64,000 nucleotides of DNA from Marthasterias glacialis (Eukaryota; Echinodermata; Asteroidea; Forcipulatida; Asteriidae), in assembly GCA_911728455.2 (NCBI GenBank), contig OU452222.1:9198108-9262107 (forward strand), in the 5' to 3' direction. Of this stretch, positions 26,461 through 38,799 are shown one piece after another (the first letter of the stretch is position 1; each line of letters opens with the position of its first letter). Position numbers and translations under genes: made by a program. Below the pieces are notes generated by a model. The model made no database searches. It was not told the origin of the DNA and saw nothing but the letters and a program-made list of their open reading frames with translations.

Positions 26461-28157
26461 GAGAATGTGTCATTGTCTCCCAAAAAAGTTTCCCTGAGTG
26501 AGCATCATCATAGACCTTTTGCATCTAATTGATGTCATCCCACTCTCATCTTGGAGGTGAAACTGATTAATCAATGTAAATGCATGACGTGGTCCATTCT
26601 GGAACACTGGCTTCATCTACGGCTTTGTCTGCCTGTTTGAAGTCTTGTACCGAAAATTTACGTTTTCAAAATTACTGACGAGGCCAATCATCAAAACCAT
26701 AACATGTAGCGTAATATATCGTGTAGTCTCATGTTGTTTTTTCCATGCAGTTTCAAAGCAATTTGTTCGCTTTTTATTTGTTAAAATTAATATTTCATTT
26801 CTACTAGCTATAAGTGTCTAATAATTTAAAATTTAACATAAAATGTGATAATTATATGCAGTATCACTCATTACAATTCAAGTCTTATAGTCCGTGTTAC
26901 TTTGTTTATAAAGTGTACGACAATCCAGGGCATTTTCTGGCAGGCAAGATACTATATTGTCATGTGGGAATTTTGTATCATAATTACCACATAACAAGTA
27001 AATATGTGAAAGTAACAGCAGAACTTTTGAGATGTGCCACCTTTCTTCATATCAAAAGTTGATAAAAATCGTACAAAGTCAGATTTTGTTTTCTTCCAGT
27101 TGAGCTGTGTATGAATTGAGCCGGCAGGAAGTCCAGGATCTGTTGCTCTTTTGTAAAAATGTGATGTCACAGGTTACACGGTCTATATGGCAGCCTCACT
27201 TTCAAATCACGAATGAACAACGTGAATGAGTAACAAATCTAAAGGTCATTTGATTGGTTACGGAGTGATTTGGGCATAAATTTAAGGAGCCTCACAAATA
27301 TCTCTAATCTAAAGTTCTGATATATTTTGTATATAAGTGTAGATTAAATCAAATGGGAATAATAAAATGGTGTACTGCTACAGTGTTTCATATATCTCCA
27401 TTTCCTTTTTCTTTATTTCTATTATTCTGTTGTACCTACAAATAAGACCATACTATTCATGTACAAAATACTTCAACATTATTAGAAATATGACTTGATT
27501 TTAATTGCATTGTACAGCAAAAGTAAAAAAATCAATATACCTGACAGAAATGGTTTGGTTTAGGGGGAAAGAAAAAAAAATATTAAAATTTTCCAGTTAT
27601 AAAAACCTGAACTAATTACAAAACCATATTTTTGTTAAAGTTTAGCAGAACTTTAACATATTGAATATTTAATGAAATTGGAAGACACTGTTGTCACATC
27701 ACAAAAAATTCTTCATTATTATGATGGTGTACAAAAACATTAAAATAAAATGTTGAAAATTCAGTAAAAATATATACATTCAGACCTCATTTTGATTGAT
27801 AATGGGAAAGCTCTGAGCAAGAACCCCTCTGGGGTTGTTTAAAAAATGTTGACCTCTTGAATCTCTAAGGAAGATGTTCAATTTTCAAATCGCATAAATA
27901 ATGTTCCCTCCCTCCCTCCCTCCCTGCATATACCCATGAAAAGACAACTAAAAACACACATAAATTATTTCAGCACTCTTCATAAAAATAGCACAAATGT
28001 GTACACATGATTATAAAGGTACAATACAACTTTGGTAATGGTAAGAAAAAGAAGAGCAAAAAAAAAGAGAAAAGAAATACTGCTGGTGTGTGAAAACATT
28101 TCTTCCAACTATGCCAACATACAATTCTTAGCTAAATTGAAATAAGCACACAGACCT

Positions 28158-28276
28158 GGGCCCAAATTTATGACTGCTTTATGTGGTACTCTGCACGTAA
28201 GTCGGCCTGTAAAGCGTGTGTTTCTATGTGGCATAAGTGCAGAATTCAGTGGTAAGCGGCGCCATGAAATTAGGCC
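28158..28276. mobile_element. Small MITE, GGGCCCAATTT family
   Basis: The left end GGGCCCAAATTTATGAC is mirrored by GCCATGAAATTAGGCCC on the right. Its interior, rich in TAAG/CTTA steps, resembles the copy at 37602-37781. Confidence 0.55.
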
Positions 28277-29105
28277 CTGCACAAAAATAACATACAGAAC
28301 AATTTGTGTGTGTGAAAGTGTGACCTGATTTGATAAAATTTCATAGGTAGGTTGGTTGTATAATTATTATTTATGAAAACAAGAGTATTTGAATAAATGT
28401 TGAAAAGCCTATAACTGCGGTGTCATACCTATAAATAATTAAAACATTAAGCTTATTTAATCATCTTTTTCACAAATATAAAAACATTTAAAACGGAACT
28501 GCTGGTAATTGAATAAAGCTTGTATCACACCCTGTCTTTAACTGCATGGTTTTCTTAGTGAAACAAAAAGGTAAACCCTGATAAAGAGACTTGATGTCAC
28601 CTGTATGTGATCTTATAAAATTAAAATCAAGGCATATTCATTTTTTGAAAATAGCTTTACAAAGATTTATCTTAAGATTAGTTAGTCAATGAATCGTTTT
28701 TAATTGTTAATAAAACTCAATATATTGACAACTCATCTTAAGAAGTAGTCGGCAACTCAAATCTGTGACTCGTACTGGAGTCACACTGTCTTTGGAATTG
28801 ACATGGACCCTGAAGACTTCATGACAACTCTGTGACTTCAGAAGAATCTTTGTGAAATTGAGCCTGCTAACTTTCTTTAACTTAAAATAATCAGGAGTAA
28901 ATGTTGTATTAAAAAATTTACCATTTTGTGACTTTCAAAATCCAAAATCTGTTTCAAAATGTATTTACACATAGCACAAATGTTGAAAGGTAAATTAACT
29001 GTATAAAGAAGCTTAACTAATTTTTTACAGAAGAATCCCTGAAATGTCCTGCGGTAGTTGGAAAAACCAATAAAGAAAACATCACAGCGCTTATTGTAAG
29101 ATTTA

Positions 29106-32100
29106 TCAGAGCTGTAAATGCAGCTTTTCCTCAAGGAGCTTGAACTGATTATGCATTTCATTTAAGGGCTTGGTGGCATCAAGAACCTGAAGGAAAAAAA
29201 AATCAAAATAATTTTGAAGCAAACATGGCAAGATCCACCACCCATAAACTAATCAGACTGACCAGCATGGAGTAGCTTGGTACATAAGGCATCCAAAGGA
29301 TATGAACTTTCCTGTGTAAATGAAAGGAAATGGCCCTGCAAAGGCAAACAGTGTCCCAAAGTGTGTGGCTGATCAAGTGAACCAGCCAGCTGCAAGGAGG
29401 CACTTGCAACGCAGAAACCAACCCCTACCAGTGGAGACAATAGGGCGATCTCTAACAGCAATGATGTCACAAGCTAAAAAGGACGATGGGAGAAGATCAT
29501 CCAATCCGTCGGAATCAATGGTGAAACCACTAGACATGGATGAAACTAAATATGACGTGTATTTCAGATGTGAATTCAATATTGCAAAATAAATCCTGAA
29601 TGTCAGTGTACTGTGTTGTGATTATTTTCATTTATTATTGATGTCGATATCTTCCCTTGGTAATGAGCACAACAGAATTGTTGAACTACATGTACTCAAA
29701 TGGACTTGTGCGCTAGTCAAGTGTATGACGAGTCCATCTGGTCAGGCAGAACATTGGCACAAGGCCAGCCAGTCCTGTGGTTCAAGCTGCTTAAATGTTG
29801 GTTTAGAATCAGTTAAGGTGGCAAGGAAGTTAACTTACTATTACTGGCCCTGGAAGTTCAAACTTTGTTTTCCTGACGAGCCAATCTTCATGCATCTCAT
29901 GGAGTTCTCTGAGGTACTCCAGAGGTATTCCAGATTCCTCCTTACGACTACGCTCACAAATCCGCCTCTCACATTGCTCTGGTGTGCTACGAAGGTACAC
30001 TGTGAAACAAAGTGATTTACATGTAGCAGTGGGAAGCAGTGAACTGTCTGACAGGACCACTTGATTGGTCCTTGGGTGTTTAAAGTTGGTATTTGACCAG
30101 TTTCAAAATGTTGTTACAAGCCCCACAAGCACATCAAACAAGTTCAGGTACAAGACTACTGACTACATGATGATACCTTACCTATGTGATCAACATGAAG
30201 GTCTTTGGTTGTTAGCAGCCAATCAAACCACTCGCTCAACACATTGTATTCCGGGGTCTTTAACTTCTTGCTATAAACAAAAAAACAATAATATATCCTT
30301 CAGTGCTTAGAGACTGTTGAATCCCTTGAGTAATTGAAACCTTAAAAACCACAAATCATGGATCTTTATCCCTTGGTTTAGAACCAATGTTGGATTCTGT
30401 AAAATATACGTCAAAACCAACCAATCCATGCTAGGCAAGGGATCTTGGATATATCAAAACGCCATGTGATTCATATCATTGTGACACATGTTTTCACGTT
30501 GTGTGCAAATAAATTTGCAAAGCAACTTTCTGCTTAAATTCCACTCTCACAAAAAAATAAGTGTATTTTATAGGCTAGCAAAGGTTTTAATATTGTGTTG
30601 GTGCGAAGTTAACTTTACTTAGCATTCTTGACAGTTAGTGGAGAAATTTGATGCTAACCTAGTGAGCAGAGAATAATGACCACAATAGCAATAAAGTGTT
30701 GTGGGGAACTTGAACGACTTGATTATAACATAGCAAACTTGGATGCCCTTCAAAATTCTGACCAAAGCAGAGTTACAGAAGGCATGTGTTAGTAGCAGAA
30801 AAATAAACACAAGATACATTTTGTAAGATAGCTCACCTTTGGTAGAGGTTTTCTGTGAAGCAATATTTCCCACTGTAAATGGACCTTTCCATCATCTTGA
30901 ACTTTTGTTTGGTCTTAGCTTGATGGATCTCAAGTCTTGTGAACTGAGTGTAGGACTCAAAGGCAAAACTCCAGCGGTCTGGGTCCTGATAAAACAGATC
31001 CTATCAACAGAAGAAAGTGAAGTGGTGATGATTAAAAAAAAATTGCATGGCCAGTTGGTTGTCTATATATACAACAAGGTCAAAATGTAAAAAATTACTG
31101 TTTTACCGTTGTACTACAGCTTGCATAATTTACAAATTGAAACCATTCAACTGGACGGGTTATATGGCGGCACAGCTGTACACAGACCAAACTGTAAACT
31201 CTGTACATGTTTTTACTGTGTAGATGTCCTCACCACATGATGTCATACTCATATATGCAGGTTGGCATGATTTATCAATACCGGTAATTCAAAACCATAG
31301 GAGATGATATTGAATGGTCAGACAGTAGGAGGGTTGATTTTTAAGAGTTATTTACCAACATATTTTGTCCTCTAATATTCCTCCATTTATCTACCGGTTC
31401 TGGAAAGATTTCAATGTTGTCCTTTTGGCCAAAATGCTTGAGTAATGTTGACTTTCCGCTGCCGATGTTGCCCTCTACAATTATCTGAAGAAATAAAGAT
31501 TTTGTGTGATAATTACTTTGTAATATGGAACATATTCTCTATTCAATTCAAATATCAACAGTATATTTTAATTTCTACTTTTTGGGTGCTAGCTGACATT
31601 TTACCCAAGGCACATTTGCCTTTCAGTTTGACTAGAAACTGTAACTAAGTGTAAGTGTAATCAGTTGGGATGATCCTAATAAACTCTGTGGACCTTCTTA
31701 GGGAGGGTTATGATCATTGCAAGCTAGGTAAATAATATATGAAAATAAACAAAACTTAAACACACACCATACACAGTTCTGTTAAAATTCAGACTCACAC
31801 GGGCTGACAGGTCAGTTTATGAAATTCTGTCACTGCTAAACTTTTGCTTTAATAAAACCTTTAAAAAAATAACAAAACTAGCATTTGACATTACTCAGGC
31901 CTATGGGATGGGATGGATGGTTGTGACTAAGTTACATTCTTTGTTGTAAATGTTATTGTTATGTTAACAATAAAAAGTAAACAAAGGTAAGGTTAGAATT
32001 GATGCTTTATTCAACCACCACCTTTTCACTTGGTTGTCAAACTCATGAACTTAAGTTGTTGTGTACTGTCCAAAAACATCATTTTGTTTGGGTAAATAAA

Positions 32101-32594
32101 TAAGGCTCACTATTAATACTTAATATACATGTAGTTAGTTTATTATAGTTTATACTGTATTAATATTACTATTACTAGTAGTTACTAGTACTACTACTAA
32201 AGTACTACTACTACAGTACTAGTACTAGTAGTACTAGTTAGTAGTAATAGTCAATAGCTAGTAGTAGACTACACAATGAAGTAGCTAGCATGAGTAGTGT
32301 AGTACTGTCTATAAAATAACGCTACTATACTATTTTTGGTCAATGGCTAATGAGTGAAAAATACGTGGTGGTCGGATTTATACATACCGTTTTATGCGTG
32401 TCAGGAACAAGCTTTCCATTTCCAATGGTAATGTTTCTATGTGCAGAGCTGATATCACTGAGTGGCTGCCTATTTTGGGATTGTAAAGTTAGATTTGCTT
32501 TCATGTTTTCACACTTGGCGCGCCGATCCATCTTGACGACCATGTCCATGGGGGTCGAACTGGAGTTCTCGATGTCTGACTGTGATCGCAGCAT
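29106..32594 (-). CDS. Deoxynucleoside kinase A, TK2/dNK-like (6 exons)
   Basis: Minus-strand exons: 32594-32388, 31484-31356, 31000-30837, 30270-30182, 29999-29839, 29186-29106. They join in frame to 276 residues. The kinase phosphorylates deoxynucleosides for salvage. Visible motifs: P-loop GNIGSGKST (about 74-82), the FPEP motif, MMERSIYSGKY (ERS catalytic/phosphate motif), EWFDWLL, and the LID region with [15 protein letters not shown] and LHEMHEDWL. Exon 1 has RQPLSDISS at residues 42-50. An in-frame upstream ATG at 32714 would add 40 residues rich in Arg/Lys, possibly a mitochondrial presequence; I chose 32594 because it gives a length like B and C. At the base-specificity positions this copy has Thr, Arg and Gly (SYTQFTR, YSGKY), unlike B and C. 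It is head to head with kinase B. Confidence 0.88.
31195..31340 (-). repeat. Dispersed repeat copy in kinase A intron 2-3 region
   Basis: On the minus strand it carries CCTCCTACTGTCTGACCATT and GGTTTTGAATTACC, matching the tandem unit at 21285-21600. Confidence 0.5.
32150..32300. repeat. (ACT/AGT)n microsatellite in kinase A intron 1
   Basis: Interrupted ACT and AGT trinucleotides occur in both orientations, so the tract can fold. A similar tract lies at 33640-33700 in intron 1 of kinase B. Confidence 0.8.
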
Positions 32595-32714
32595 GTTTGG
32601 GTAATTTGGATATGAACTAAATGAGAGATTTTTTAACCTGGCTGGATTCAATTTTAAAATGTCGATACAAACACGATATTCTCTGAGATACTTCTTGAAT
32701 CTTACGATGGACAT

Positions 32715-33307
32715 GAACAATATACACAGGAATTTCCATACACACCGTACGGTGGAAGTCGAGATCCGAGTGGGTTGAATTCTGAAAACCGCGGGTAAAA
32801 AATTGAAGTCTGGCTCCTGATCACATCATAGTTATACGATGCGATATAACATTAGTCGGGCCCTTGCTGACTTGGGGTTCTTTGTTGACAACGCTACCAT
32901 TATTTTATGGGTAAGAAGTACGGATCTTAGGAGAATTTATTTTTATTTTTAAATATCTCTTGGCCTTAAAAGTCAATTATTTTACATTAATATATACTCA
33001 CACCTAATTAATATTCATTAAATTGCTCACAATTTATAAAATATATTACATATATCTTTCAACTGTACATGTATCTATGAAATCTTCCCTATAATTTCAG
33101 AGTCGTTTGTTCCGGTGAAGTCCCAGAGCGCGCGGTTTTCCAAAATAGCTTACTAAAAAGAGATCTACACACCACGTAAGTTGCAATTGCATGTTCATCA
33201 AATATCAACGTTAAACTCATTAAGATAACTGCTTCATATTCATCATTTCAATCATTTCAATCTTAGAATAAAACTAGTATTTGTTCTCGTAAGAAGATCG
33301 TGGCATA
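32715..33307. promoter_or_regulatory. Shared bidirectional promoter of kinases A and B
   Basis: About 0.6 kb separates the divergent starts of A and B. It contains two copies of CGCGGTTTTC in opposite orientation, each reading toward its own gene: 32793-32784 for A and 33131-33140 for B. The latter sits in a GC-rich patch (CCAGAGCGCG). Kinase C has CGCGGGGTTTTC at 45102-45091, again in its own orientation. The trans factor is not identified. Promoter activity is inferred from the gene arrangement. Confidence 0.55.
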
Positions 33308-36300
33308 ATGTTAGGGGGAAATCAGGAAAATACTGGCACAATGAACCAAAACCTGCTGCGCGATGATACACCGTCACCAGCACTAGCAGAAAACAACAGC
33401 GGGCCCATCCGCTCATCACGTCCCTCATCGAAGCAACAGCACCGCACACCACTGGATGATATCAGCTCGAAACTAGGCAACGTGGTCATCGAAAATAGCA
33501 ACAGTATTTCACAGAGACCTAAGACGGTAAGCAAAGTATTACTTTTAATATTAAATATTAAAAGTAACAATACTAAAAACTCATCAATCAAAAAAGAAAA
33601 GCACTGGGCTGGGTGATTTCGATTTTTAGCTAGTGTAAAGTAGTAGTAGTAGTACTACTACTAGTACGGGTACTAGTACTACTAGTACTAGTAGTACTCA
33701 GGCGCTAGTGTGGCGAAGGATTTTTTGCATCAGTTGAATCAACTAATGTCCATTATGGTAACTTTCAAGTTTCAATGTGTACAGTTTTTCTCTCAACATG
33801 CTCAAGCATTTCAAGTGTACTGTTTTAATTAGTATGTAGTACTAGTACTAATTAATAGTAGAGTAGTCATATTTTTTCATACTCATTCTGTAAAGTATAA
33901 ATACATTAAATCATTCATCACTTTACCTCACAGAGAATATAGAGCAAGGACTCATGCTTTCTCATTGTGTAGTTTTTCTCCTAATCTAACCTAACATGAG
34001 TAACAATATACTTAATCATTTTGTAGAGTTTTCCCTCCCATAGCCAACTTCATTGTGTAAATGTTTCTTCCATGTTTTTAATTTTACTGCTCACTTTTGT
34101 TCCCCCCGAGTCCCGTATTGTGCAGAGTTTTTCTCCCACACTTTATCACTTCGTGGAGTTTTTCTCCCATACATTATCATTATGCAGAGTTTTCCTCCGG
34201 CTTCCATACTTTATCACAGTGTAGAGTTTTTCTCCCATACTTTATCCCTTTGTAGAGTTTTTCTCCCATACTTTATCCCTTTGTAGAGTTTTTCTCCCAA
34301 ACTTTATCACTGTGCTGTGTAGAGTTTCCCCATACTTTATTACTGTGTAGAGTTTCCCCCATACTTAATCACTGTGTAGAGTTTTCCCCCATACTTTATC
34401 ACTGTGTAGAGTTTTCCCCATATACTTTATCACTGTGTAGAGTTTCCCCCCATACTTTATCACTGTGTAGAGTTTTCCCCCATACTTTATCACTGTGTAG
34501 AGTTTTCCCCATACTTTATCACTGTGTAGAGTTTTCCCCCATACTTAATCACTGTGTAGAGTTTTCTCCCATACTTTATCACTGTGTAGAGTTTTCCCCA
34601 TACTTTATCACTGTGTAGAGTTTCCCTCCATTCTTTATCACTGTGTAGAGTTTTCCCCCATACTTAATCACTGTGTAGAGTTTTCTCCCATACTTTATCA
34701 CTGTGTAGAGTTTCCCCCCATACTTTATTACTGTGTAGATTTTCCCCCCATTCTTTATCACTGTGTAGAGTTTTCCCCCATACTTTATCACTGTGTAGAG
34801 TTTTCCCCCATACTTTATCACTGTGTAGAGTTTTCTCCCGTACTTTATCACTGGTGGCGTGTCGTGTCTTGGCCGAGCAGTTAAGAGCACCAGATTCAAG
34901 CTCTGGTGTTTGAGATCAACAGAGTGTGGGTTTGAGTCCTGGTCAAGACACTTGTGTCCTTAAGCAAGATGCCTAACCATTATTGCTTCGTCCTTCGGAT
35001 GGGATGTAAAGCCATAGGTCCTGTGTGTAATGCACGTAAAAGAACCCAGTACACTTATCGTTAAGAGAAGGGGTTTGCCACGGTGTTTCTTGCTGCCTCC
35101 AGTTTATACACCCATGAGTAGTCCTAGGAGGCTAATAACTACAAGGTACAAGGTAGCTACCTTGTAGAGTTTTTCTCCGAAAGCTATGTTGCATTTTAAA
35201 TAATGAAATTCTTGCACCTGAATAATTAAAGAATGTTAGTTAAGATAAAATCACATTTGATGAAGCTCTGAATACTCAGATCTTTTCCAAATTGAGCGTT
35301 TCTGGATATTAATATTTACATGATGTAAATCTGTGTTCAAATCATAGGTTGTGATTGAAGGAAACATTGGCAGCGGGAAATCAACATTACTCAAGTATTT
35401 TGGTCAGAATGACGATGTTGAAGTCTTTCCAGAGCCTGTGGAAAAATGGAGAGATAACAGGGGTGAAAACATGCTGGTAAATCATTGCTTTTTCAAATTA
35501 ACTTTAAACTAGATTCGTTTTCAGATTATCCTCAGAAATCTGAACTACTGTGTTTAAGAACCCCCCCCCACCATACTGAAATCAAGGCACATAAATATGC
35601 ACAAAATTACTTACAAAACGTAATTGTTATTTCCAATTTTCCCATAATGCATGACAATTTAATGTAATGAAAACTCCTCAGGCTGATTGTTGTGTACGTT
35701 TATAGTAACCTATGGATGGAATTGAACTGCGAAAACATAATTGTTGCAAATTGCTTACCAAACAAAAAGACCTGTTGGTATAAATGCAAAACAAATGTTA
35801 ATGGCCTCACATTTCGACCCTGGCACAGTCTTTCTCAAAGGCTAAATGACAATGCAACACACATATACATGTATACTGGAGTAACAGAAGTAGTCAAGTT
35901 GAAAGAAGTGAAAAGAGAAGCAGAATGCAGTCAGAAAGTGAAAGGGATGAACAATGGAAAGGGAGACAAAAGGCAGGGGTTAGGGTTGGAGAAAAGGGGC
36001 TTGTTTAACCACAAGAGGTTTTAAACACAAAAGACAAAATCAAAGGGAGATAAAGTAATTAATTAGAAAGAAAGACTTGAACTCCATAAACTAATCTTAC
36101 AACCAATGATGAATTAACTATTCTTTGATGGTTTATTTTTCTAGGATTTATTTTACCAAGATCCCAGTCGTTGGAGTTTTGCGTTTGAGTCCTATGCGCA
36201 ATTCACTCTGCTACAGGTTCATCAAGCGCAGCCAAACTGCCGAGTCAAGATGATGGAGAGGTCTTTACACAGCGGCAAATACTGCTTCATTGAAACACTC

Positions 36301-38799
36301 TATCAAAGGTAAATGACCCTCCCGCCCGCCTTCCCTTGGCTCTTGAATATCAAAGTGAAAAGGTTATTTTCCAGGGTAAATACAAAAAAAGTTGACTAAC
36401 TTGACCAAAGTGGAAATTTAATTTCAGCCTGGAACCTTGATGGCTTTGCCCCAGGTCATTGCCTTGGTGCCCCTTATATGTCCAAAAACAAATGTGTATA
36501 TCGTTCATAGATGCCCTTTGCTTAGGAAAAACTGCCTTGCCCTTAAAAGAACAAATACCAGGCCTGTTAATGGTCCCCGCAATCTTGGGCAACTTAATGG
36601 AAACTATTAAAATACAATTTTGGTAATATTGGGCATTAGGGCAATTGATAACATGGAGCATTAGATTTTTAGTTTTGGTCAGGTTATGGAGACCATTATC
36701 TTGCATTTTTTTCAAGTGAGGCAAATGTACTGTTGTCCCATCAATGAAAGACTTTTTGTGACGCTAGGTGGCAGCAGACTTATCAGGAAAATCCACTGTT
36801 CTCTGGAAATGTGCCCATCGTGCTCAGAACTATTTGAACAGTGGAAAGTTACCTGGTATGTCTGCTGTTACCTACCGTTCTAAAGTCTCCCAAATAAAGT
36901 TGCATTTTGTTCAGTATTGTATATATAAATAATTGTCAATTTGAATGGGTTTCCATCAGACCTAAATACTTTAAGTGTTTAATAAAGCCAATTTAATACC
37001 TCATCAAAAAAAATATGCCTGGAATGATCTGACAATTTCATTTAGCACGTTTCACAGATATTTTATCTATTGCTTGTCCAGTCCTATTCATTGACAATTT
37101 GTCTGTCAATGGTATTTTAACCTCATTATAAATAGTGGATGGATGAATTGATTGATTAGTTGATTGATTGGTTGATTGATTAACTAACCTATGGATTGCT
37201 TCTTTTATTCTACAGTAACAAGCTGCAGACCCCGGAATACAATGTACTAAGCGAGTGGTTTGATTGGCTGCTAACAACCAAAGACCTTCATGTTGATCAT
37301 ATAGGTAAGTCATCATCGTCAGTAGTCTTGTACCTGAACTTGTTTGATCAAAAAGAATAGGAAAAGGCTTATTTTAGTTCTTTACATTATCTCTATCTAA
37401 TCCTTAGTGTTGATTTCTTCTAGTTGACATTGCTTTGTGTATGCTGTTTTATGTACAGACATTATATCATTAATAAGGAACCTGGGTATCGATGAAATGA
37501 TTTCATTCAGTCAAGGGAGGATACTTGTCTAAAAACGTTTAAGGCTTAACTTTTTTTTTTTAAATCTGTAATCACAGAAATTTGTTGACAAACACTAGAC
37601 AGGGCCCAATTTTATAGAGCTGCTTAAGCACAAAATATAGCTAAGCATAAAACATTTCTGCTTACTGGAATTAGGTAACCAGCCAAAATACCATTCTGCA
37701 TGTACCATCTGTGATTGGTTTCCTGCTAATTTTTGCTGAGCAGGAAAGTGTGTGCTAAAGTGGGTCTTTGAAATTGGGCTCAGTAATCAAAGTGCACTTT
37801 AATGTTGCTGTTTGAAATACACACAAACAATACACAACATTTTGACCCTCCAAAGGAAGGCACTGCGGTGGCTGATGTCACATTCAGTGGGACTCTATTC
37901 TATCCCTTGAATAACTTCTGTTTTATTCCTTGTTTCTCAGTGTACCTTCGTAGCACACCAGAGCAATGTGAGAGGCGGATTTGTGAGCGTAGTCGTAAGG
38001 AGGAATCTGGAATACCTCTGGAGTATCTCAGAGAACTCCATGAGATGCATGAGGATTGGCTCATCAGGAAGACAAAATTTGAACTTCCAGCACCAGTAAT
38101 TGTAAGTTAACTGTTCCTTTACAAAGTCCATTTTGAAATTTGAACAAATCAGCACATCAAATTTCTACTTTTTTTTTAACCCTTTTTAGAGGTTGCTGAG
38201 TGTAAATATGAGGGGTGCAGGACAAACAAATCAAGCGCCCACTTCAAAGGCACAAAACAGTAAACAAAGTAGCCTCAAAATCTAACAAGTCCTACAGTCA
38301 ATTAAGTGGTTTCCCTGCAACACATAACAAACACATGATTGTTTATTATTATTGGATAGATTTTCAAATCTAAATACCCCCAACAGTTTAGCAAGTGGCA
38401 ATGAAATGAAAAATGAGACAAAAGTTTGGGCCTTGTATTTCTACTTCAGAGTTGCAACCCGTGTGGTCTAATTAATTGTCTTGAAATTTAAGCCTACCAT
38501 TTCCTAAAGAGCTAATTTCATCTCAGTGGTTTTGTTTAAAAGAAAGCGGGTTGCGTGAGTGGCTACCATAAAACTGCCTAACTGCTAACAGTTTGTCTAT
38601 GGAAGAAATTTGAACGTGCAATTGTGATTGGTTAACTTTTCCTTCTTAAGCATATTTTAGCGAGCAACTGGTTAGTCTTTTTATTTGTTTCTCATTTAGA
38701 TGTTATTTTTTCTTCCTCCTACAGGTTCTTGATGCAACAAAGTCATTAACTGAAATGGAGCAACAATTCAAATTTCTCGAGGAAAAGTTACAATTGTAG
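33308..38799 (+). CDS. Deoxynucleoside kinase B, TK2/dNK-like (6 exons)
   Basis: Exons: 33308-33526, 35348-35476, 36145-36308, 37216-37304, 37941-38101, 38725-38799, giving 278 residues. Intron positions and phases equal those of A and C. Motifs: P-loop GNIGSGKST (78-86), [19 protein letters not shown] (ERS at 154-156), LSEWFDWLL, and LID/helix [15 protein letters not shown]. Residues 1-73 (exon 1) are low-complexity and polar, with RTPLDDISS at 46-54; no hydrophobic or strongly basic presequence is evident, so a cytosolic or nuclear site is plausible. At the base-specificity positions it has Ala, Leu and Gly. Intron 1 contains a trinucleotide microsatellite, a 30-bp minisatellite and a SINE. 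Gene arrangement: divergent from A, convergent with C. The family (TK2/dNK/dCK/dGK) is certain; the exact orthologue is not. Confidence 0.9.
33640..33700. repeat. (AGT/ACT)n microsatellite in kinase B intron 1
   Basis: Runs of GTA then CTA trinucleotides meet and form an imperfect hairpin. It is a counterpart of the tract at 32150-32300. Confidence 0.8.
34120..34855. repeat. 30-bp minisatellite in kinase B intron 1
   Basis: About 24 tandem units of roughly 30 bases carry the core CACTGTGTAGAGTTTTCCCC followed by CATACTTTAT. Units are degenerate at the left edge (from about 33960) and nearly uniform to the right. A minus-strand frame through it encodes a [10 protein letters not shown]-type repeat; this is a consequence of the 30-base (10-codon) period, not a gene. 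Confidence 0.92.
34853..35160 (+). mobile_element. tRNA-Leu-headed SINE inserted at the end of the minisatellite
   Basis: The head GTCTTGGCCGAGCAGTTAAG continues through a type-II-like variable arm to GGTTTGAGTCCTGG. The body has CCTTAAGCAAGATGCCTAACC and GGATGGGATGTAAAGCC. A worn minisatellite unit (CCTTGTAGAGTTTTTCTCCG) follows at 35160-35179, so the SINE landed inside the array. Confidence 0.82.
36425..36575 (+). repeat. Dispersed MITE-like family, copy 3 (kinase B intron 3)
   Basis: It starts CAGCCTGGAACCTTGATGG, contains GCCCCAGGTCATTGCCTTGG and ends AATACCAGGCCTG. Confidence 0.6.
37602..37781. mobile_element. MITE of the GGGCCCAATTT...AAATTGGGC family (kinase B intron 4)
   Basis: The ends GGGCCCAATTTTATAGAGC and CTTTGAAATTGGGCTC are inverted. 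The interior has GCTTAAGCACAAAA and GGTAACCAGC. It is about 180 bp and non-coding. Related pieces occur at 28158-28276, 53085-53140 and 53550-53690. Confidence 0.7.

Larger units (their letters stand above)
22714..29105. other. Gene-poor interval between CHMP4 and kinase A
   Basis: I see no supported exon. The part nearest kinase A should include its 3' UTR. Repeats: two copies of a dispersed inverted-repeat family (about 25060-25225 and 26290-26460), a (CCCT)n run at 27905-27925, and a small MITE at 28158-28276. The open frames at 23339-23608 and 28877-29161 have no recognised family. Confidence 0.45.

Noticed and set aside
27905-27925. CRISPR-like or regulatory CCCT repeat
   Set aside because: It is a short (CCCT)n microsatellite; there is no spacer structure and the genome is eukaryotic.
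29203-29592. Overlapping frames on both strands inside kinase A intron 5
   Set aside because: They show no recognisable domain and lie wholly within a 650-base intron flanked by verified exons.
33120-33145. E2F binding site in the kinase A/B promoter
   Set aside because: The shared CGCGGTTTTC does not match TTTSSCGC in either orientation, so I report it only as an unnamed shared motif.
34579-34899. Repetitive protein with [10 protein letters not shown] units on the minus strand
   Set aside because: The 30-bp minisatellite period equals ten codons, so an open frame follows automatically. It lies in intron 1 of kinase B.
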